The position numbers and the translations under genes were made by a program. The notes beneath the pieces are model-generated. The model made no database searches. It saw only the letters and a program-made list of their open reading frames with translations, and had not been told where the DNA came from. This document shows, piece after piece, positions 62,301 through 64,000 of a stretch of DNA of 64,000 nucleotides. The stretch is from Caenorhabditis elegans (taxonomy: Eukaryota; Nematoda; Chromadorea; Rhabditida; Rhabditidae). Each line of letters begins with the position of its first letter. Positions within the stretch are counted from its first letter, which is position 1. The DNA lies in assembly GCF_000002985.6 (NCBI RefSeq), contig NC_003283.11, forward strand, positions 18,787,501-18,851,500, written 5' to 3'.

Positions 62301-63852
62301 AACAGAAGGTTTGTCAGATTTTATTTTGGGAAAATTGAAATTTTCGATTTGTCCCGCCAATTTCGGGACAGGGGACATAGGGAGGCGATTTTCAATACGA
62401 AATTCGGAATCTCCTTGAAATTTGCGTTAATTTAAAACCCATATTGACTATATTTCAAAAATTTGAGTTTTCAGGCCGAAATGGGCCGATTTCAGGCCAT
62501 TTTCGGTCCGAAAACAGTTTTTTATCTTGTGAATTAATCTTACTATTAGTTTTGTTCAACAATACAATTTGTAGCAATCAAATTCCGACATTTTCTTTTT
62601 CCAGGCCCAAAAAAGCCTGGAATCGGCCTATTTCGGCCTGAAATTCAAAATTTTCAGAACCCAGTCAATATAGGGATCAAATCAGTAGCAAATTTTATGT
62701 AAATTTCGAATTTTTTATTTTCAAAATCTGTACGATGTCCGTTGTCCCCAAATTTTGGGACAAAGTGGGACAATTCGAAAAAAAAAAATTTTTTTTTTGA
62801 AAACTTTTTAAAAATTGTCTGAACTTTCAGCTAGAACTGATTCAAGCTATTTGGCACGTGTGGTCCCGTCTCTACAAGCTTTCCACGTCAGCAATTGGAA
62901 AACGCCGGCAGATTTGTGAGGATAAAATGCTAATGATAAGCCATGGCTCCGAGTATACTGTAATGGATCTCACGAAAATTGAATTTGATTTTTCATGGTG
63001 CACAAAATATACTAATGAGCAAATGCAACAGTGAGTAGGAATTATTGTGAAAATTGAAAAAATTGAAGAAACAAATTTTTTTTTTCGAAATTTTTTTTTC
63101 GAATTTTTTTTGCGAGTAATTTTTTGCACTTTTTAGTCAAAATCATCCAATTTCCGTTAATTTGAACCCCATATCGACTCATTTTGGACCATTTTGAGAT
63201 TTTCGGCCTAAAAGGGCCTAATTCTGGCCTATTTCAGTCTGAAAACTCAAACTTCGAAAACCTGGACAACAAGGACGTAAAAATTATGCAAATTGCCCAA
63301 AAAAACGTCAGTTTTAACACAGAAACAGTAAAAAGCCTGAAGCGGCCTGAAACGGCCCGATTCGGCTTAAAAACCAAAATTCTCAGAACCTAGCCAATAT
63401 GGGTGTCATTTTTTTGGAAATTTTACGGAGAATTCGAATTTTTGCATATAAAAGTTGTTACTAATACACAAATGTCCCAAATTGTCCCATCAGTGGCCAA
63501 ATTTTCAGAAAAAGCTTAAAATGGACCAATTTTCCCAATTTTTAGCACATTTTCTCCCAAATTTTGTGAAATTTCTTGCAGCTTCATCGACAACACGCAA
63601 AATAGTTTTCTGTATAAACTGGTGGACTATATGATGGACCTGAAGCCCAGTGACGTGGAACTATCCTTCATGATCTGCCAGGCGTGCTTCCACTACGCGG
63701 GACAACGATTTCATGGAAAAATGCTGGAAATTTGTGAAAATTTTCAGCAAAAATTGGCCGATGAGCTTCACGAATTTTATGTGGACGAGTGGAGAATGCC
63801 CAATTACTCTGGGAGGTTGTCACAGCTATTAAGGATTAATAATCGCATTCGG
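59317..63852 (+). CDS. nuclear hormone receptor D, 3' end outside window
   Basis: Exons are 59317-59450, 60747-60886, 60948-61000, 61044-61169, 62087-62308, 62831-63030 and 63582-63852, all in phase. These encode about 382 residues of a receptor whose last exon must lie past the right edge. The layout is exactly that of NHR-C. Both zinc fingers are complete here (CAVC...CRACAAFFRR and KPCKKGGNC...FDCKFC). Shared ligand-domain landmarks are GRPHCVIFVDPEVV, ATRWFTYFDEFQDL, AIWHVWSRLYKLSTSAIGKR and LKPSDVELSFMICQACFHYA. The donor at 63853 (CGG/GTAGA) matches the C gene's penultimate donor; reading through gives only VEDFL and a stop. Introns 1 and 4 hold large tRNA-tipped foldbacks, and introns 5 and 6 hold GTCCC/GGCC elements. 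Confidence 0.88.
59640..60665. repeat. large foldback with tRNA-like tips, NHR-D intron 1
   Basis: A minus-strand tRNA-like end (about 59640-59722, GCGGGGACTCGAACC to CTGAGCCACTT) and a plus-strand one (about 60590-60660, AAGTGGCGCAGTGGGTTAGG to GGTTCGACTCC) enclose GGCC repeats (59775-60215) and a palindromic core at about 60190-60430. In that core AAATTTTACGCTGATTA faces ATCAGCGTAAAATTTGC, and TAGTTTTTGAGATATTCG faces CGATTATCTCAAAAACTAG. Confidence 0.75.
61205..61925. repeat. large foldback with tRNA-like tips, NHR-D intron 4
   Basis: The left tip on minus (about 61213-61282) reads inverse GGTTCGACCCCC and CTTACCCACTGAGCCACTTG. The right tip on plus (about 61845-61922) reads CCAAGTGGCTCAGTAGGTTA and GCAGGTTCGAGTCCCG. 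The core palindrome (61455-61660) pairs AAATTTTACGCTGATCA with TGATCAGCGTCAAATTT. Same architecture as the intron 1 element but without the GGCC section. Confidence 0.75.
62348..62775. repeat. foldback element in NHR-D intron 5
   Basis: Left end TTGTCCCGCCAATTTCGGGA and right end GTCCCCAAATTTTGGGACAA. Inner words are AACCCATATTGACTATAT and CCAGTCAATATAGGGATC. The core has GGCCGAAATGGGCCGATT. Confidence 0.8.
63135..63495. repeat. foldback-family repeat in NHR-D intron 6
   Basis: Starts near AACCCCATATCGACTCATTT and ends with CTAGCCAATATGGGTGTC followed by CAAATGTCCCAAATTGTCCC. The left outer GTCCC end is missing. Confidence 0.65.
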
Positions 63853-64000
63853 GTAGAGGATTTTTTGTGAAAATGGCTAATAACTTGCTGAAACTAGCAA
63901 GAATCTTATTAAAAGCTCAAAAAATGAACAAAATTCCAAGAAAAACGATCAAAAACTGACTTTTTTGAACTTTTTTGCACAATTTTATATTTTGTCCCCT

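Noticed and set aside
51818..63852. NHR-C and NHR-D as an operon
   Set aside because: The 1.5 kb gap is much longer than usual for nematode operons, and each gene has its own upstream region.
63853..63870. NHR-D ending with VEDFL at the stop near 63868
   Set aside because: A GT donor follows the codon where NHR-C splices to its helix 12 exon, so the stop is probably intronic and the true last exon is beyond the window.

Overview
The window is nuclear DNA of a rhabditid nematode, most likely a Caenorhabditis species, and reads like a repeat-rich chromosome arm. This rests on AT-rich sequence, small exons, 3' splice sites of the TTTTCAG type, degenerate runs of the nematode telomere unit TTAGGC, and lineage-typical expanded families: divergent nuclear hormone receptors (NHRs), an SRI-type chemoreceptor, a CYP33-like P450, a rhodopsin-class GPCR and a KChIP-like EF-hand protein. 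All gene models were assembled by eye from exon frames and splice signals. Phases were checked exon by exon and close in frame except where stated.

Layout. 0.3-2.1 kb: an unrecognised four-exon gene (+) behind GATA and TATA elements. 2.4-5.6 kb: two blocks of a TTCTAGAA-containing minisatellite. 3.6-13.3 kb: two NHR genes, tail to tail (A on +, B on -), which share a nearly identical inverted tract of about 540 bp with sharp edges, as expected from gene conversion. 13.9-15.9 kb: two tandem genes (-) for tiny secreted peptides with the same four-cysteine spacing, far too small for ordinary ORF finding. 16.7-19.0 kb: an SRI-like chemoreceptor (-). 20.6-21.2 kb: a small lysine-rich coiled-coil protein (-). 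23.5-31.9 kb: a complete GPCR (+) whose penultimate intron holds a 5 kb Mutator-like (MULE) DNA transposon with a 9-bp target duplication. The transposon carries transposase exons followed by an MSP-like domain. 32.3-43.8 kb: a KChIP/NCS-like EF-hand gene (+) with two possible starts. 44.8-49.7 kb: a CYP33-like P450 (-). 51.8-57.8 kb and 59.3 kb to the right edge: two tandem NHR genes (C and D, +). C has duplicated terminal exons and lacks a zinc ligand in its DNA-binding domain. D runs off the window.

Repeats dominate the non-coding space and fall into distinct families. (1) About 41 tRNA-like units of about 70 bp with intact-looking A-box and B-box motifs, often about 310 bp apart and in long runs of one orientation. 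(2) Palindromic elements at 13.6-23.4 kb made of two divergent tRNA-like modules between short terminal inverted repeats. (3) Foldback elements whose outer ends contain GTCCCGACAATTGCGGGGAC-like sequence, whose inner ends contain GACACCCATATTGACTA, and whose cores are rich in GGCC. They occupy most long introns of the P450 gene and NHR genes C and D. (4) Larger foldbacks in NHR-D with tRNA-like termini.

The genes do not form one pathway. They look like an environment-sensing and detoxification neighbourhood: chemoreceptor, GPCR, NHRs, a P450 and secreted peptides. Four genes carry a CTGCGTCT promoter motif in the sense orientation. The least ordinary content is the peptide pair, the MULE with its MSP-like domain, and the tRNA-like palindromes.
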